This document shows, piece after piece, positions 8,791-18,494 of a DNA stretch of 64,000 bases. How positions within the stretch are numbered: the stretch's first letter is position 1; each line of letters opens with the position of its first letter. A program made the position numbers and the translations under genes. The stretch is from the NCBI RefSeq assembly GCF_003628145.1, contig NZ_RBZV01000004.1, positions 296,998-360,997 on the forward strand, in the 5' to 3' direction. The notes under the pieces are model-generated. The model was not told the origin of the DNA, did not search any database, and saw only the letters and a program-made list of their open reading frames with translations. This DNA comes from Trinickia fusca (lineage in GTDB: Bacteria > Pseudomonadota > Gammaproteobacteria > Burkholderiales > Burkholderiaceae).

Positions 8791-11039
8791 GGGTTCAGAT
8801 ATTCCCTAACAGCCGCAAAACCGGCACGGGCGAAGCCCCGCGAACGATGCGGCATTCCGTTGAAAATGCCGCCTTGCACCTGCACGCCCGCCGTAGCGAG
8901 CCGCTTCAGCGACGCGGCGATGTCCGCTTCCGCATGCATGCCCGAGCGCAGGACGATGAACGAGGTGCCCGCGAGCGCCGCGATCACCGAGGCATCGGTG
9001 ACGGCAAGCACGGGTGGCGTATCGACGAGGATCACGTCGTAACGTCGTGCGAGGCCGTCGAGATACTGCTGTAACCGCGGCGACATCAGGAGTTCTGAAG
9101 GGTTCGGCGGACGCGCGCCCGACGCGATGAAGCTCAGATCGGGCACCGGCGTCGAGCGAATCGCCTCTTCGAGCGAAATCTGCCCGCTCAGCAACTCGGA
9201 CAACCCACCCTCCAGATTGCCGCCGAAGTACTCGTCGAGCGTGCCGCGCCGCATATCCGCGTCGATCACGAGCACGCGCTTGCCGGAGTCGGCAAACAGC
9301 ACGGCAATGTTCGCGATCAGGAAGCTGCGGCCAATGCCGGGAGCCGGGCCCGTCAACACCATCACGCCATTTCTTGCCTCGGCCAGTGCGAACTGCATCG
9401 ACGTGCGCAGGCTGCGCAGGGCTTCCGTGCAGACGTCGTTGGGCCGCGTGAAGGCGAGGATCGGCCGCGTGCGCCCCTGCCCGCGCACGAACGCCCCGTC
9501 GAGCCCCTCGGCCTCTGCACTCGACGGCACGAGGCCATAGAGCGGCAGACCGAACGTGCGCTCGATCTGCTCGGGATCATCGATGCCCCGGTACAGGCTG
9601 CGGCGCAGAAACACGAAGCCGGTGCCAGCGATCAGGCCCAGCATCGCCGCAGCAGAGAGGATCAGCACCTTCTTCGGCTTGACGGGCACGCCGGGGCGCA
9701 GCGCCGCGTCGACGAGATGCACGTTGCCGCCCGTGCCGGCCTTCTGGACCGATAGCTCCTGCACGCGATTGAGCAGCAGCACGTAGATGTCCTCGGCCAC
9801 CTTCGCATCGCGTTGCAATGCGACACCCTTCACTTCGGAGGCTGGCAGATTACGGAAGCGCTCGCTGAACTTTTCGCGCTCGCCCTCGAGTTTCGCGAGC
9901 TGTTCCTGTGCGGTTTGAATGACCGGATGATTCTGGCTGAAGCGCTGTTGCAGCGCCGCGATCTGCAGTTGCATCGCCGCGATCTGCTGCTCGTATTGAA
10001 TGCTGCCTTCCAGATAAACCTTCGCTTCATCACTCGGATTGATCGAGCCCGACTGCTGCTGATAGGCCGTCAACGCGGCCTCGGCCCGTTCGAGATCGGC
10101 CTTCAGGCGCGGTGCCTCGCCTTTCAGGAAGTCGAGCATCTTGCTGGCCTCCTGCTGGCGCGCGCCCACGTACTGACGCAGATACGACTGCGTGAGCGCG
10201 TTGGCGATATCGGCCGCATGCTGGGGATTCTTGTCTTCGAGCTCGATCTCGATGATGCCGGTTTGCTTGCCCAGCTCGGTCACCTGGATCGCCATCTGAA
10301 ACCCGGTGATGGCATCGAGGTCGTTGGCGCGCACGACGACGAAGCGCGTGCCCGGCCGCGCGACGATCTGCTTGACGACGATCGTCACGCCGCCACCGCT
10401 CTCGCGCTGACCGACGCGCCCGTCGATCAGCAGGTTGCCGTCGGGGTCATGCAACGTGTAATGGCCACCGCCCATCGCCGTCAGCGTGAGCTGTGCCCCT
10501 TCGAGGGCAGGGGGCACGTCGATCGAATCGACGTCGGCAACTTCGCCGCCCCAGGCATACGACGACAAGCCGAGCCATGGCCGAGCCGGCACGCCTGGCG
10601 TGGCGAGGCGTGCCGCGATCGTACCTAGCAGCGGAATCGTCTTCGGCGACACCGAGTAGTTCAGCTTGCACTGCGCCACCACGGGCCCGACCACGCCACG
10701 GCTCTTGATCATCTCGATCTCGGCGTCGGTCGGCAGCGTCGGGCCGCCGCTGGCGACCGTTCCGCCATTGACGGTCTGCGTCAGCGCCTGAGAGGCGTTG
10801 TTCCCCGCTTCGACGCGCACGTGCGCGTCGGCCGAGTAGATCGGCTTGGCCAGGAAGCAGTACAGCGCTGCCATCGCGATGATCGTCAATGTCACGCCGA
10901 GCAGCCAGTTGACGTCTTCGACGAGCACGCGCAGCAACTGGCCGAGGACCACATCCTCATCTTCGGCATGCAACACCGGCGCGGGGGCGGGAGCGCTCGT
11001 ATGGGGCGGAAGCGTAGGGAGCGTGTTCATGGCGTTCAC
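8787..11039 (-). CDS. Wzc-type polysaccharide co-polymerase/BY-kinase with atypical active site
   Basis: 750 residues. A first membrane segment (about 45-65), a Wzz-type periplasmic domain with coiled coil (about 300-400), a second membrane segment (about 457-478) and a cytoplasmic BY-kinase domain. It should control EPS chain length and couple polymerisation to Wza export. The Walker A' (VLVIDADMR, 589-597) and Walker B (VILVDTPP, 669-676) motifs are normal. Walker A reads GPAPGIGRS (564-572), with Arg571 (codon CGC) where the nucleotide-binding Lys is expected. The C-terminus has a single Tyr (Y747) instead of the usual tyrosine cluster. Kinase activity and phospho-cycling are therefore doubtful. 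No Wzb phosphatase gene is present locally. Confidence 0.9.
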   Translation of the reverse strand: MNAMNTLPTLPPHTSAPAPAPVLHAEDEDVVLGQLLRVLVEDVNWLLGVTLTIIAMAALYCFLAKPIYSADAHVRVEAGNNASQALTQTVNGGTVASGGPTLPTDAEIEMIKSRGVVGPVVAQCKLNYSVSPKTIPLLGTIAARLATPGVPARPWLGLSSYAWGGEVADVDSIDVPPALEGAQLTLTAMGGGHYTLHDPDGNLLIDGRVGQRESGGGVTIVVKQIVARPGTRFVVVRANDLDAITGFQMAIQVTELGKQTGIIEIELEDKNPQHAADIANALTQSYLRQYVGARQQEASKMLDFLKGEAPRLKADLERAEAALTAYQQQSGSINPSDEAKVYLEGSIQYEQQIAAMQLQIAALQQRFSQNHPVIQTAQEQLAKLEGEREKFSERFRNLPASEVKGVALQRDAKVAEDIYVLLLNRVQELSVQKAGTGGNVHLVDAALRPGVPVKPKKVLILSAAAMLGLIAGTGFVFLRRSLYRGIDDPEQIERTFGLPLYGLVPSSAEAEGLDGAFVRGQGRTRPILAFTRPNDVCTEALRSLRTSMQFALAEARNGVMVLTGPAPGIGRSFLIANIAVLFADSGKRVLVIDADMRRGTLDEYFGGNLEGGLSELLSGQISLEEAIRSTPVPDLSFIASGARPPNPSELLMSPRLQQYLDGLARRYDVILVDTPPVLAVTDASVIAALAGTSFIVLRSGMHAEADIAASLKRLATAGVQVQGGIFNGMPHRSRGFARAGFAAVREYLNP

Positions 11040-12235
11040 TTCGTCAACTGCTTCAGGTAGAAGAGCGCTTCGAGCGTCGGCAACACTTGCTGCAGCAGGC
11101 GGTTGAACTGCACCGAGCTCGCCGTGCCGACGTACACGACGTCCATCGGCTGAAGCTGGAATTGCGTCGACAGCAGCAGCGCGTCGGGCTGCGTCATGTC
11201 GAGCCGATAGATGTCGGGCGCGCTGGGCCGTGTGCGCATGCCGCGAATCACGTACACCTGACGCGGATTCGCATCGGTATCGAGAATGCCGCCCGCATTC
11301 GTCAGCGAATCGGCGATCGTCAAGCGACCGCGAATCATCGGCACCGGCGTCGGCTGTTTGACTTCGCCCATCACGAACACGCGGCTGTCGGCGCGATCGG
11401 GAATGTTGAGGATGTCGCCGTCCTGCAGCAGCACGTTCTGCGAGATGTCGCCGCGATCGAGCAGACCGTTCGCGTCGAGTTGATAGAACTTGCCGTTACG
11501 CGTCAGTCGCACGCGTTGCAGATCGGCATTGTCCGCCGTGCCGCCCGAACGTGTGATCGCGTCGACGAGCGTGAGCGGCACGTCGGTGATGGCGAGCGGC
11601 CCCGGCGCCTTGATTTGGCCGGTCACCTGCACGCGCTGGCTACGGTAGGCGAGCACGCGCACATCGAGTTGCGGATTCTTCAGATACGGCCCGAGCGCCT
11701 TCACGAGCTGCTCGCGCACCTGCTGCGCGGTCTTGCCCGCTACCGATACGCGCCCGGCGAACGGGAAAAAAATCGTGCCGTCGGGGGAAACGGTCTGCCC
11801 GTACGGATCGGCTTGCCCCGGCAGCGCCGTCGTATAGGGCTGCGCGAGCGCGCCGGCCACCGTTTGCGTCGTCGTGCCGCCCGCCGAGAACGTCGTGCCT
11901 TGCGGCGTCGTCAGCTCAGGGTGATCCCACACGGTGATGCCGAGAATGTCTTGCGGCCCGATGCGGTAGACATACTGCGACAGGCTCGCAAAGTTCGGCT
12001 GCGGCAGCTGCGCCGGCACGGGCTGCGCGGTCTCGAGCGACAAGATCACGTCCGGCGTGATGCGATGCACGAGATACGTGTCCGTGCTCTGCGGCTGATT
12101 GGCGTCGTCACGCAGACGCGACGAATCGAGCGAGTTGCCGGGCACCAGCGCACAACCGGGCAGCCAGGAGACAACGAGCGTCAACAGGAGCAGGGATGGG
12201 AGACGACGATTCATAGGCGCTCGGCGTGAAGTCAT
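11036..12235 (-). CDS. Wza-type EPS export outer-membrane lipoprotein
   Basis: About 399 residues. A lipoprotein signal ends in the lipobox LPGC; N-terminal residues come from either the coupled ATG at 12235 or the ATG at 12214 ([12 protein letters not shown]), which gives a better-sized signal. The Poly_export domain ([20 protein letters not shown]) and SLBB-type repeats follow. It forms the outer-membrane channel for the polymer and partners with the Wzc-like protein, whose start it overlaps by 4 bases. The coupled ATG also overlaps the ugd stop. Confidence 0.92.
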   Translation of the reverse strand: MTSRRAPMNRRLPSLLLLTLVVSWLPGCALVPGNSLDSSRLRDDANQPQSTDTYLVHRITPDVILSLETAQPVPAQLPQPNFASLSQYVYRIGPQDILGITVWDHPELTTPQGTTFSAGGTTTQTVAGALAQPYTTALPGQADPYGQTVSPDGTIFFPFAGRVSVAGKTAQQVREQLVKALGPYLKNPQLDVRVLAYRSQRVQVTGQIKAPGPLAITDVPLTLVDAITRSGGTADNADLQRVRLTRNGKFYQLDANGLLDRGDISQNVLLQDGDILNIPDRADSRVFVMGEVKQPTPVPMIRGRLTIADSLTNAGGILDTDANPRQVYVIRGMRTRPSAPDIYRLDMTQPDALLLSTQFQLQPMDVVYVGTASSVQFNRLLQQVLPTLEALFYLKQLTK

Positions 12236-13656
12236 ACGGAGAAGGCGGCAATCGAATCACCGGGCCGCGTCGAACGTTCGACACCGGGCGTGCCGAACGA
12301 GGGCCGCCCGATCGAGTGGTATTCGATACCCGTTTCGGCCATCGCGAGCGGGTCGTACAGGTTGCGCCCATCGAAGATCACAGGCCGCTTGAGCAGATGC
12401 CTGAGGCTGCGCAGATCGGGGCTCTTGAACGCCTTCCACTCGGTCATGACGACGAGCGCGTCCACACCTTGGGCAGCTTCCATCTGATCGTTCACGAGCG
12501 TGAGCCGGCTCAGCGCATCGTCGTCGCCGCGCAGATCGAACTCGAACGCGCGCTTCGCTTCGCCGAGTGCAACGGGATCGAACGCCACGACGTGCGCGCC
12601 GCGCGCCAGCAGCGCCGCAATCAGCACACGGCTCGGCGCCTCGCGCATGTCGTCGGTTTCGGGCTTGAACGCGAGCCCCCACACGCCGAACGTGAGTCCG
12701 TCGAGGTCTTCGCCGAAACGCGCGACGATCTTGCGTTCGAGCACGCGCTTTTGCGTGGCGTTGACGGCCGACACGGCCTCGAGGATGCGCAGCGCCTGGC
12801 CGCTTTCCTGTGCGGTGCGCTTGAGCGCTTCGACGTCCTTCGGAAAGCACGAGCCGCCGTAGCCACAACCCGCATAGAGAAAGTGATAGCCGATACGCGG
12901 ATCGGAGCCGATGCCGCGGCGCACCGCATCGATGTCGGCGCCGACGCGCTCGGCCAGATTCGCGAGCTCGTTCATGAACGAGATGCGCGTCGCGAGCATC
13001 GCGTTCGCGGCGTACTTCGTGAACTCGGCCGAGCGAACGTCCATGTGCAGCGTGCGCTCGCGGTTGCGATTGAACGGCGCGTACAGGCGCTTCATCGTCT
13101 CGAGCGCGCGCTCGCCCGGCACGTCGTCGTCGCAACCCAACACGATCCGCTCGGGACGCGTGAAATCCTCGATCGCGGCGCCTTCCTTGAGAAACTCGGG
13201 ATTCGAGACCACCGAGAAAAGCGGCTCCATGGCGCGCAGCGCCAATTGCTCGGCGATCGTGTCCCCTACGCGCCGAGCGGTGCCCACGGGCACCGTCGAT
13301 TTGTCGACGACAACGGTAAAACCCTCCATGTAGCGTCCGATCTCGCGCGCGGCGGAGAGCACGTACTGAAGATCGGCCGAGCCGTCCTCGTCGCTCGGCG
13401 TCCCGACGGCAATGAAGATCACGTCGCCATGCGCAATGGCCGTGCGCGCATCGGTCGTGAACGACAGACGGCCCGCCGTCCGGTTGCGCGCGATGATCTC
13501 GCGCAAGCCCGGCTCGTGAATCGGCACACCGCCTCCTTCGAGCACCGCAATCCGCGATGCGTCGACATCGAAGCAGCAGACATCGTTGCCGATGTCCGAA
13601 AGGCAAGCACCGGTCACAAGGCCGACGTAGCCGCAGCCGATGATGGTCACGTTCAT
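12232..13656 (-). CDS. ugd: UDP-glucose 6-dehydrogenase
   Basis: Oxidises UDP-glucose to UDP-glucuronate with two NAD+, supplying uronic acid for the EPS. The 474-residue protein has the Rossmann GCGYVG motif (7-12), the STVPVGT segment and the catalytic Cys in [12 protein letters not shown] (C270), so all expected active-site landmarks are present. It lies 76 bases after the priming transferase and is coupled to wza. Equivalent to bceC in cepacian loci by family; orthology is not proven. Confidence 0.94.
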   Translation of the reverse strand: MNVTIIGCGYVGLVTGACLSDIGNDVCCFDVDASRIAVLEGGGVPIHEPGLREIIARNRTAGRLSFTTDARTAIAHGDVIFIAVGTPSDEDGSADLQYVLSAAREIGRYMEGFTVVVDKSTVPVGTARRVGDTIAEQLALRAMEPLFSVVSNPEFLKEGAAIEDFTRPERIVLGCDDDVPGERALETMKRLYAPFNRNRERTLHMDVRSAEFTKYAANAMLATRISFMNELANLAERVGADIDAVRRGIGSDPRIGYHFLYAGCGYGGSCFPKDVEALKRTAQESGQALRILEAVSAVNATQKRVLERKIVARFGEDLDGLTFGVWGLAFKPETDDMREAPSRVLIAALLARGAHVVAFDPVALGEAKRAFEFDLRGDDDALSRLTLVNDQMEAAQGVDALVVMTEWKAFKSPDLRSLRHLLKRPVIFDGRNLYDPLAMAETGIEYHSIGRPSFGTPGVERSTRPGDSIAAFSV

Positions 13657-13732
13657 AATTCGATGGCCCCAGGAAAAACGACAAAAGCGTGGCGTGCGAC
13701 GTAGCCGCGAAGCCTGTACGCACTCGTGTCGG

Positions 13733-15130
13733 TCAATAGGCGTTGCTACCTGAGAATCCCTTCCACATCGTCAGGACAACGATCTTGATGTCGAACCAGA
13801 ACGTCCAGTTCTGGATGTAGTACAGGTCGAGCTTGACGCGGCCGCTCATCTTTTCGATGCGGTCGGTCTCGCCGCGAAAGCCGTGAATCTGGGCCCAGCC
13901 GGTGATGCCGGGCTTGATGCGATAGCGGGACATGTACCCTTTCACGAGGTCCTTGTAGAGATCGTCGTGCTCGAGTGCATGCGGGCGCGGTCCGACAACC
14001 GACATCTCGCCCTTGAGCACGTTGATGAACTGCGGCAGCTCATCGAGACTCGTTCTGCGCAGGAAACGGCCCACGCGCGTGACGCGCGTATCGTGACGCG
14101 TCGCCTGCGTGACCTTGCCCGTCGTCTCCGCATGCACTTTCATCGTGCGGAACTTGTAGATCTTGAACGCGTTGCCGTCGATGCCAAGACGCGTCTGCCG
14201 GAAGAACACAGGCCCCGGCGAAGACAGCTTCACGGCCACCGAGATCATGGCCATCAGCGGTGCGAGCGCAACGAGGGCCGCGAGCGCGAACAGGCGATCG
14301 AACACGACCTTCGGCAATACGCGCACATCGGTGATCGGCGACGCCGCGAGCGTGATCGCCGGCACGCCGAGCAGATCGACCACTTCCTGATTGAACAGCG
14401 ACAAGCTGCGCACGTCGGGGATGAAGCGAATGTTGACGAAATCGTTGCGAAATTGCGTGACGATCCGATGAATGGTCGGCTCGCACGATATCGGCAACGC
14501 CAGCCACAGCTCGCGAATCGCGCGACGCTGCACGAGCGAGACCAACGTGGCGAAATCGCGTTCGAGCCGCACGCCGGCGATGTCACGGCGAAGCGCATGG
14601 ACTCGGTCCTGCTCGTGATCGTCGCCTTCCTCGAACACGCAAACCGGTGCGAACCCGGCGTCGGGCCGTGCCTTCATGCGCTCGATCAGAAACGCCGCAT
14701 AAGCCGTGGTGCCGACGATCGCCACCTCCTTCTGATTGAAGCCACCGCGACGCAAATGCTTGAGCGCTGTATAGACCAACCCCTTGGTCGCCAACAGCAG
14801 CGCAACGGTCATGGCGGCCCACAACGCAAGCCAGCCGCGCGACAAGGCGTCGACCCGATGCACGCTGAAGCTCATCAGCACGCCCGCGCCCTCGACGACG
14901 AGCCACGCGAGCGCCGTGCGCCACAACAGATCGCCCACCGGCTTGCCGCGCCACGAGCCATAGATGCCGAACGCGGGAAACAGCGCGATCACGAGCATGC
15001 CGTCGAACGCGACGGCAATACTCTGCGTGTCGTTGAGCCATACCGGCCGGCCAACATACAGCGCGGCGGCGATGAGCGCACCGAAGCTCGCAAGCGCAAC
15101 GTCGATCGTCCGTGAGAAAAGGCCCATCAT
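13733..15130 (-). CDS. Undecaprenyl-phosphate hexose-1-phosphate transferase (WcaJ/BceB type)
   Basis: Priming enzyme that loads the first sugar-1-phosphate, usually glucose, on undecaprenyl phosphate. The 465-residue protein has four or five N-terminal hydrophobic segments, a central CoA-binding-like domain ([17 protein letters not shown]) and a C-terminal bacterial sugar transferase domain with [19 protein letters not shown] and [15 protein letters not shown] lies 8 bases before the ATG. First gene of the minus-strand EPS operon, divergent from manC. Confidence 0.92.
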   Translation of the reverse strand: MMGLFSRTIDVALASFGALIAAALYVGRPVWLNDTQSIAVAFDGMLVIALFPAFGIYGSWRGKPVGDLLWRTALAWLVVEGAGVLMSFSVHRVDALSRGWLALWAAMTVALLLATKGLVYTALKHLRRGGFNQKEVAIVGTTAYAAFLIERMKARPDAGFAPVCVFEEGDDHEQDRVHALRRDIAGVRLERDFATLVSLVQRRAIRELWLALPISCEPTIHRIVTQFRNDFVNIRFIPDVRSLSLFNQEVVDLLGVPAITLAASPITDVRVLPKVVFDRLFALAALVALAPLMAMISVAVKLSSPGPVFFRQTRLGIDGNAFKIYKFRTMKVHAETTGKVTQATRHDTRVTRVGRFLRRTSLDELPQFINVLKGEMSVVGPRPHALEHDDLYKDLVKGYMSRYRIKPGITGWAQIHGFRGETDRIEKMSGRVKLDLYYIQNWTFWFDIKIVVLTMWKGFSGSNAY

Positions 15131-15414
15131 CGCGATACCTCGATTTCAGCCGTTTATTCGTGGGCTCTCATCAAGCGCTATTAAAAAGCGCAGGGCAAGC
15201 GGACCAATATTCAAAATTATTGCGGCCGGGTTTTCCCCATTATTTTTTATTTTTTTGTCGCAATTGCAGCCGTGCTCGCATGCGCGTCGATGACATCGAA
15301 CGGGTCGAGCCCCGCGCAGCTCCCATGAGCCAAACAGCACACAGGTATCCGTTTTATTGTCGATTTACTTCCTGACACACTCGAAGCCACCGATTCCTGC
15401 CCCAGGGGGCCTCG
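15131..15414. promoter_or_regulatory. Divergent EPS promoter region
   Basis: 284 bases without a gene between the priming transferase and manC. About 15180-15270 is strongly AT-rich compared with its surroundings (runs of A/T including a T-rich tract near 15240), which marks the likely divergent promoters. I looked for a sigma-54 site (GG-N10-GC), because related Burkholderia EPS loci use one, and found only a poor match near 15160. Confidence 0.5.
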
Positions 15415-16965
15415 ATGACTATGCCGATTTCCGCGCCAGATACCGATCTTTCGCTTGCACCGTCCTCATCCGCTGCCCTCGAGCCCACCGTTCGCGCAAG
15501 GCTCAAGATTCATCCGGTCGTGCTGGCCGGAGGATCGGGCACGCGCTTGTGGCCCATGTCGCGCGAACACTATCCGAAGCAATTGATCGAGCTGCTCGGC
15601 GACGAATCGCTGCTGCAATCGACCGCACATCGCCTCGCCGACCTCACGGCCGATTTCTCGCTCGCCGATGAAGTCGTCGTCATCTGCAACGAAGAACATC
15701 GCTTCACGACCGCCGAGCAACTGCGCGCGTGCGGTGCCACCGCTCGCATCATGCTCGAGCCGCTCGGGCGCGATACCGCGCCCGCGTTGACGAGCGCGGC
15801 GCTCGACGTGCTCGCGCGCGCCGGCGAGGGCAACGACGCGGTACTGGTCGTGATGCCGGCCGATCACGCGATAGCCGATGCGCGAGGCTTCCAGGCGGCG
15901 GTTGCTACGGCGGTGCGCTATGCGGAGCAAGGCATGATCGCCACGCTCGGCATCGTGCCGACGCACGCGGAGACGGGCTACGGCTATCTGCGCCTCGGGC
16001 CCCGTCTGGCCGATGCGACCGGCGGCATCGCCGCACGCCAGCTCGTACGCTTCGTCGAGAAACCGCATCTCGAGCTGGCGAGGCAGTATGTCGAATCAGG
16101 TGAATATTGGTGGAACAGCGGCATCTTCGTCATGCGCGCCTCCACGTGGCTGCGTGCACTACGCTGGCTCGAACCGGCCATGTACGACGCGTGCTCGAAG
16201 GCTTATGCACAAGGCCGCGTCGATGGCGAGTTCTTCCGCCTCGATCGCGATGCATTCGGGCAATCGCCGTCGAACTCGATCGACTATGCGGTGATGGAGC
16301 ACTTGAGCGATGACGACGCGGTATGCGCAGGCGTCGTCGTACCGCTTGGCGCGGGATGGTCCGACGTCGGCTCATGGGATGCGATCTGGCAGATCATGCC
16401 CAAGGACGACCAGGGCAACGTCGCGCAAGGGCACGTGCTGCTCGAAGACGCGCACACGACGCTCGCGCATTCGGAGGGACGCCTCGTCGCATGCGTGGGC
16501 ACGCGCGATCTCGTCGTCGTGGAAACCGCCGATGCCGTGCTGGTCGCCGACAAGTCTCACGTGCAGGACGTGAAGAAGGTCGTGAACCGCCTGAAGGCCC
16601 AGCGGGGGCCCGAAGCGGCGAACCATCGTAAGGTCCATCGTCCGTGGGGCTACTACGACTCGGTCGACAACGGCGAACGCTTCCAGGTCAAGCGCATCGT
16701 CGTGAAGCCTGGTGCGCGTCTGTCGCTACAGATGCACCATCACCGAGCCGAGCACTGGATCGTCGTGCGCGGCACCGCCCGCGTGACACGCGGGGAAGAA
16801 ACGTTCCTTCTTTCGGAAAACGAATCGACGTACATCCCGCTCGGTGTAGTCCATCGGCTCGAAAACCCCGGCAAGCTGCCCCTCGAAATCATCGAAGTAC
16901 AGTCCGGTTCGTATCTCGGCGAAGACGACATCGTCCGCTTCGACGATACCTACGGGCGGCAATAG
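15415..16965 (+). CDS. manC: Mannose-1-phosphate guanylyltransferase/mannose-6-phosphate isomerase
   Basis: Bifunctional type II enzyme (516 residues) making GDP-mannose precursors. The N-terminal nucleotidyltransferase signature LAGGSGTRLWPMSREHYPKQ lies at about residues 38-57, and the cupin-type isomerase domain with HRPWGYYDSVD is in the last quarter. Transcribed divergently from the EPS operon, whose GDP-mannose supply it should serve; equivalent to bceA by family. Two ATGs (15415 and 15421) are possible starts. Confidence 0.93.
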   Translation: MTMPISAPDTDLSLAPSSSAALEPTVRARLKIHPVVLAGGSGTRLWPMSREHYPKQLIELLGDESLLQSTAHRLADLTADFSLADEVVVICNEEHRFTTAEQLRACGATARIMLEPLGRDTAPALTSAALDVLARAGEGNDAVLVVMPADHAIADARGFQAAVATAVRYAEQGMIATLGIVPTHAETGYGYLRLGPRLADATGGIAARQLVRFVEKPHLELARQYVESGEYWWNSGIFVMRASTWLRALRWLEPAMYDACSKAYAQGRVDGEFFRLDRDAFGQSPSNSIDYAVMEHLSDDDAVCAGVVVPLGAGWSDVGSWDAIWQIMPKDDQGNVAQGHVLLEDAHTTLAHSEGRLVACVGTRDLVVVETADAVLVADKSHVQDVKKVVNRLKAQRGPEAANHRKVHRPWGYYDSVDNGERFQVKRIVVKPGARLSLQMHHHRAEHWIVVRGTARVTRGEETFLLSENESTYIPLGVVHRLENPGKLPLEIIEVQSGSYLGEDDIVRFDDTYGRQ

Positions 16966-16967
16966 AA

Positions 16968-17020
16968 ACGAGTCGAACCTGGAAGACGGGAGGCGGCGCC
17001 GGCCGCCCCGCTCGACTCGT
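16968..17020. terminator. Large stem-loop between convergent genes
   Basis: An outer stem ACGAGTCGA (16968-16976) pairs with TCGACTCGT (17012-17020) around an inner GC-rich hairpin GGCGGC-GCCG-GCCGCC (16992-17007). It lies between the convergent manC and DUF4096 genes, so it could end transcription from both sides. There is no T-run, so factor-independent termination is uncertain. Confidence 0.45.
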
Positions 17021-17036
17021 ATCGCGTGACGCCTTG

Positions 17037-18032
17037 TCAGGCGTGATAGAGCAACTCGGGGGGTTTGGCGTCGCCGTGGCTGTCGGAGTGCAGCAGCCAT
17101 TCATGCGCCGCTCGTGTCGTGATGACCGCCGAGTCGAGCGAGCGTGTCGTGGTCGAGGCAACCGTCATGGCCGTGATCGGCGCCGCTAGCGCGCGTTCCG
17201 CCACAGCGGGTGCAATCGGAATTTCGCCGACGGGCTCCGCCGCCTGCGCCTGGCTCGCCAACGCCGCAGCCGCTGCAGCCGCTGCGCTTTCGTGACGATC
17301 GATCCAATCCTGCGCCCACTCGAGCGCATGACGCTCCGCACTTTCATGATCGGCGAAGGACGGACCGATGAGGCCAGAACGTTCGATACGCCTGCCGTCC
17401 TTCAAGAGCTCGGCCGACGCACGATAGGTCAGCTGCGTGTGCTTTGCAACGGCCTGCGCCTGCGCCTGGATCGTATAGCCGCGATAATCTTGCGTCAGCT
17501 TGTCCGTCGACGTCGCGTTCAACAACGGAACATCGTGCGCTTGCTCTCGCATGCGCAGCGTCGTACCTGGCACTTGAAATGGCCGCGATGATGCAATCGG
17601 CACGTCGCTCGTGTGGCATGTGTTCGCGCATGCGCCGTTCGCGGCTTGCCACGATTCCGGATTGGTCCAGAACACGCCGCGCAGACGCGGCGACTCGGGC
17701 GCCGGCGCCGGCTTGGGCGCAGACTGCGCGACGGGCTGCGGTTGCGGCACATAAGCAAAGGCGCGGCCCGTCTCGGACAAGACCCTGACTATTTCGATCA
17801 ACGTCCCATCGGCGAGCCACTCGTCGAACCGACGTCGGCACGTCGGGCCGGATGGATAACGCGCCGGTAACTTGGACCAGCGTTCGCCTGTCGTCAAAAT
17901 CCATAGCACTGCGTTGGTCACGACGCGCGTCTCGGCTCGAGGCCGGCCGCGTCGATGCGGATGGACCGGCTCGTCCGCCGCAAGAGCGGCGATACGCGCC
18001 CACTCGTCGTCGTTCAGCTCTTCAAAGAACAT
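17037..18032 (-). CDS. DUF4096 (transposase-derived HTH) protein with unrelated C-terminal domain
   Basis: 331 residues. Residues about 5-75 (DDEWARIAAL through RRRFDEWLADGTL) match the N-terminal DNA-binding domain of IS5-family transposases (DUF4096), including the GRPR motif and the WSKLPARYPS strand. No DDE catalytic domain follows. Instead there is a Pro/Gln linker, a Cys-containing middle segment, a compact domain around YRGYTIQAQAQ...WAQDWIDRH and an Ala-rich tail. It looks like a domesticated DNA-binding protein, perhaps a regulator of the adjoining EPS locus. The frame extends to 18233, but the ATG at 18032 has GGAG 7 bases upstream and begins the conserved domain. Role inferred only. 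Confidence 0.6.
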   Translation of the reverse strand: MFFEELNDDEWARIAALAADEPVHPHRRGRPRAETRVVTNAVLWILTTGERWSKLPARYPSGPTCRRRFDEWLADGTLIEIVRVLSETGRAFAYVPQPQPVAQSAPKPAPAPESPRLRGVFWTNPESWQAANGACANTCHTSDVPIASSRPFQVPGTTLRMREQAHDVPLLNATSTDKLTQDYRGYTIQAQAQAVAKHTQLTYRASAELLKDGRRIERSGLIGPSFADHESAERHALEWAQDWIDRHESAAAAAAAALASQAQAAEPVGEIPIAPAVAERALAAPITAMTVASTTTRSLDSAVITTRAAHEWLLHSDSHGDAKPPELLYHA

Positions 18033-18143
18033 ATTTTTCTCCACACGGCCTGGCCTGGCCGCGACGCTCGACTGTTGCGAACGGGTCATCCGCAACAGCT
18101 GCCGGGTTGCACAAATGGCTTTGTTGTTCTCGTTACAGCGATC

Positions 18144-18170
18144 AAAACCGCACACAGGCAGTGCGGTTTT
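18144..18170. terminator. Perfect hairpin, bidirectional terminator-like
   Basis: AAAACCGCAC-N7-GTGCGGTTTT: 10-base perfect arms with A/T runs on both outer sides, as in a bidirectional intrinsic terminator. It lies 112 bases upstream of the DUF4096 start, so in that gene's direction it would be a leader hairpin that could attenuate its expression. Confidence 0.6.
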
Positions 18171-18284
18171 GCCCTCGGGTGACGCACAAAAGGCGGTCTC
18201 GCTCGTGCATGGGAAAAATGCTGCAGAAAGCATACCATCGCGTTCGGCACAGCAATATGCCGATACGTCGGTTGATGCCGCATA

Positions 18285-18302
18285 TGTTAGGTCAACCTAA
18301 CA
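18285..18302. promoter_or_regulatory. 18-base operator-like palindrome
   Basis: TGTTAGGT-CA-ACCTAACA, 8-base perfect arms. It sits in the 458-base gap (18033-18490) upstream of the DUF4096 gene, next to AT-rich sequence at 18320-18360 that could hold a promoter. TTAGGT/ACCTAA half-sites recall DtxR/MntR-type metal repressors; the binding protein is unknown. The rest of the gap holds only the hairpin at 18144 and short repeats, with no supportable gene. Confidence 0.5.
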
Positions 18303-18474
18303 GATTATGGGCAAGCATTCCATTGTGAAATTGTTAAATTTGTTTATATTAGAAAATTCCCACCAGCACGGGAATGCTTATCGCATGACTAGCTCGAAGC
18401 AAAACGATTTCGAGCGAGCCTTCGAATGCAATCCTCGTGCCCGGAAAATTCTATCGGGAATGCAGCCGTTTTCA

Positions 18475-18494
18475 ATAACGCCGGGCGGCGTTAT
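18475..18494. terminator. Hairpin at the end of the DUF3501 gene
   Basis: ATAACGCC-GGGC-GGCGTTAT, 8-base perfect arms, overlapping the DUF3501 stop codon. It may end the rubrerythrin operon. No T-run follows in the minus direction. Confidence 0.4.

Noticed and set aside
15150-15190. Possible sigma-54 promoter for the EPS genes
   Set aside because: Only GG-N10-GC is met; the surrounding bases do not match the consensus.
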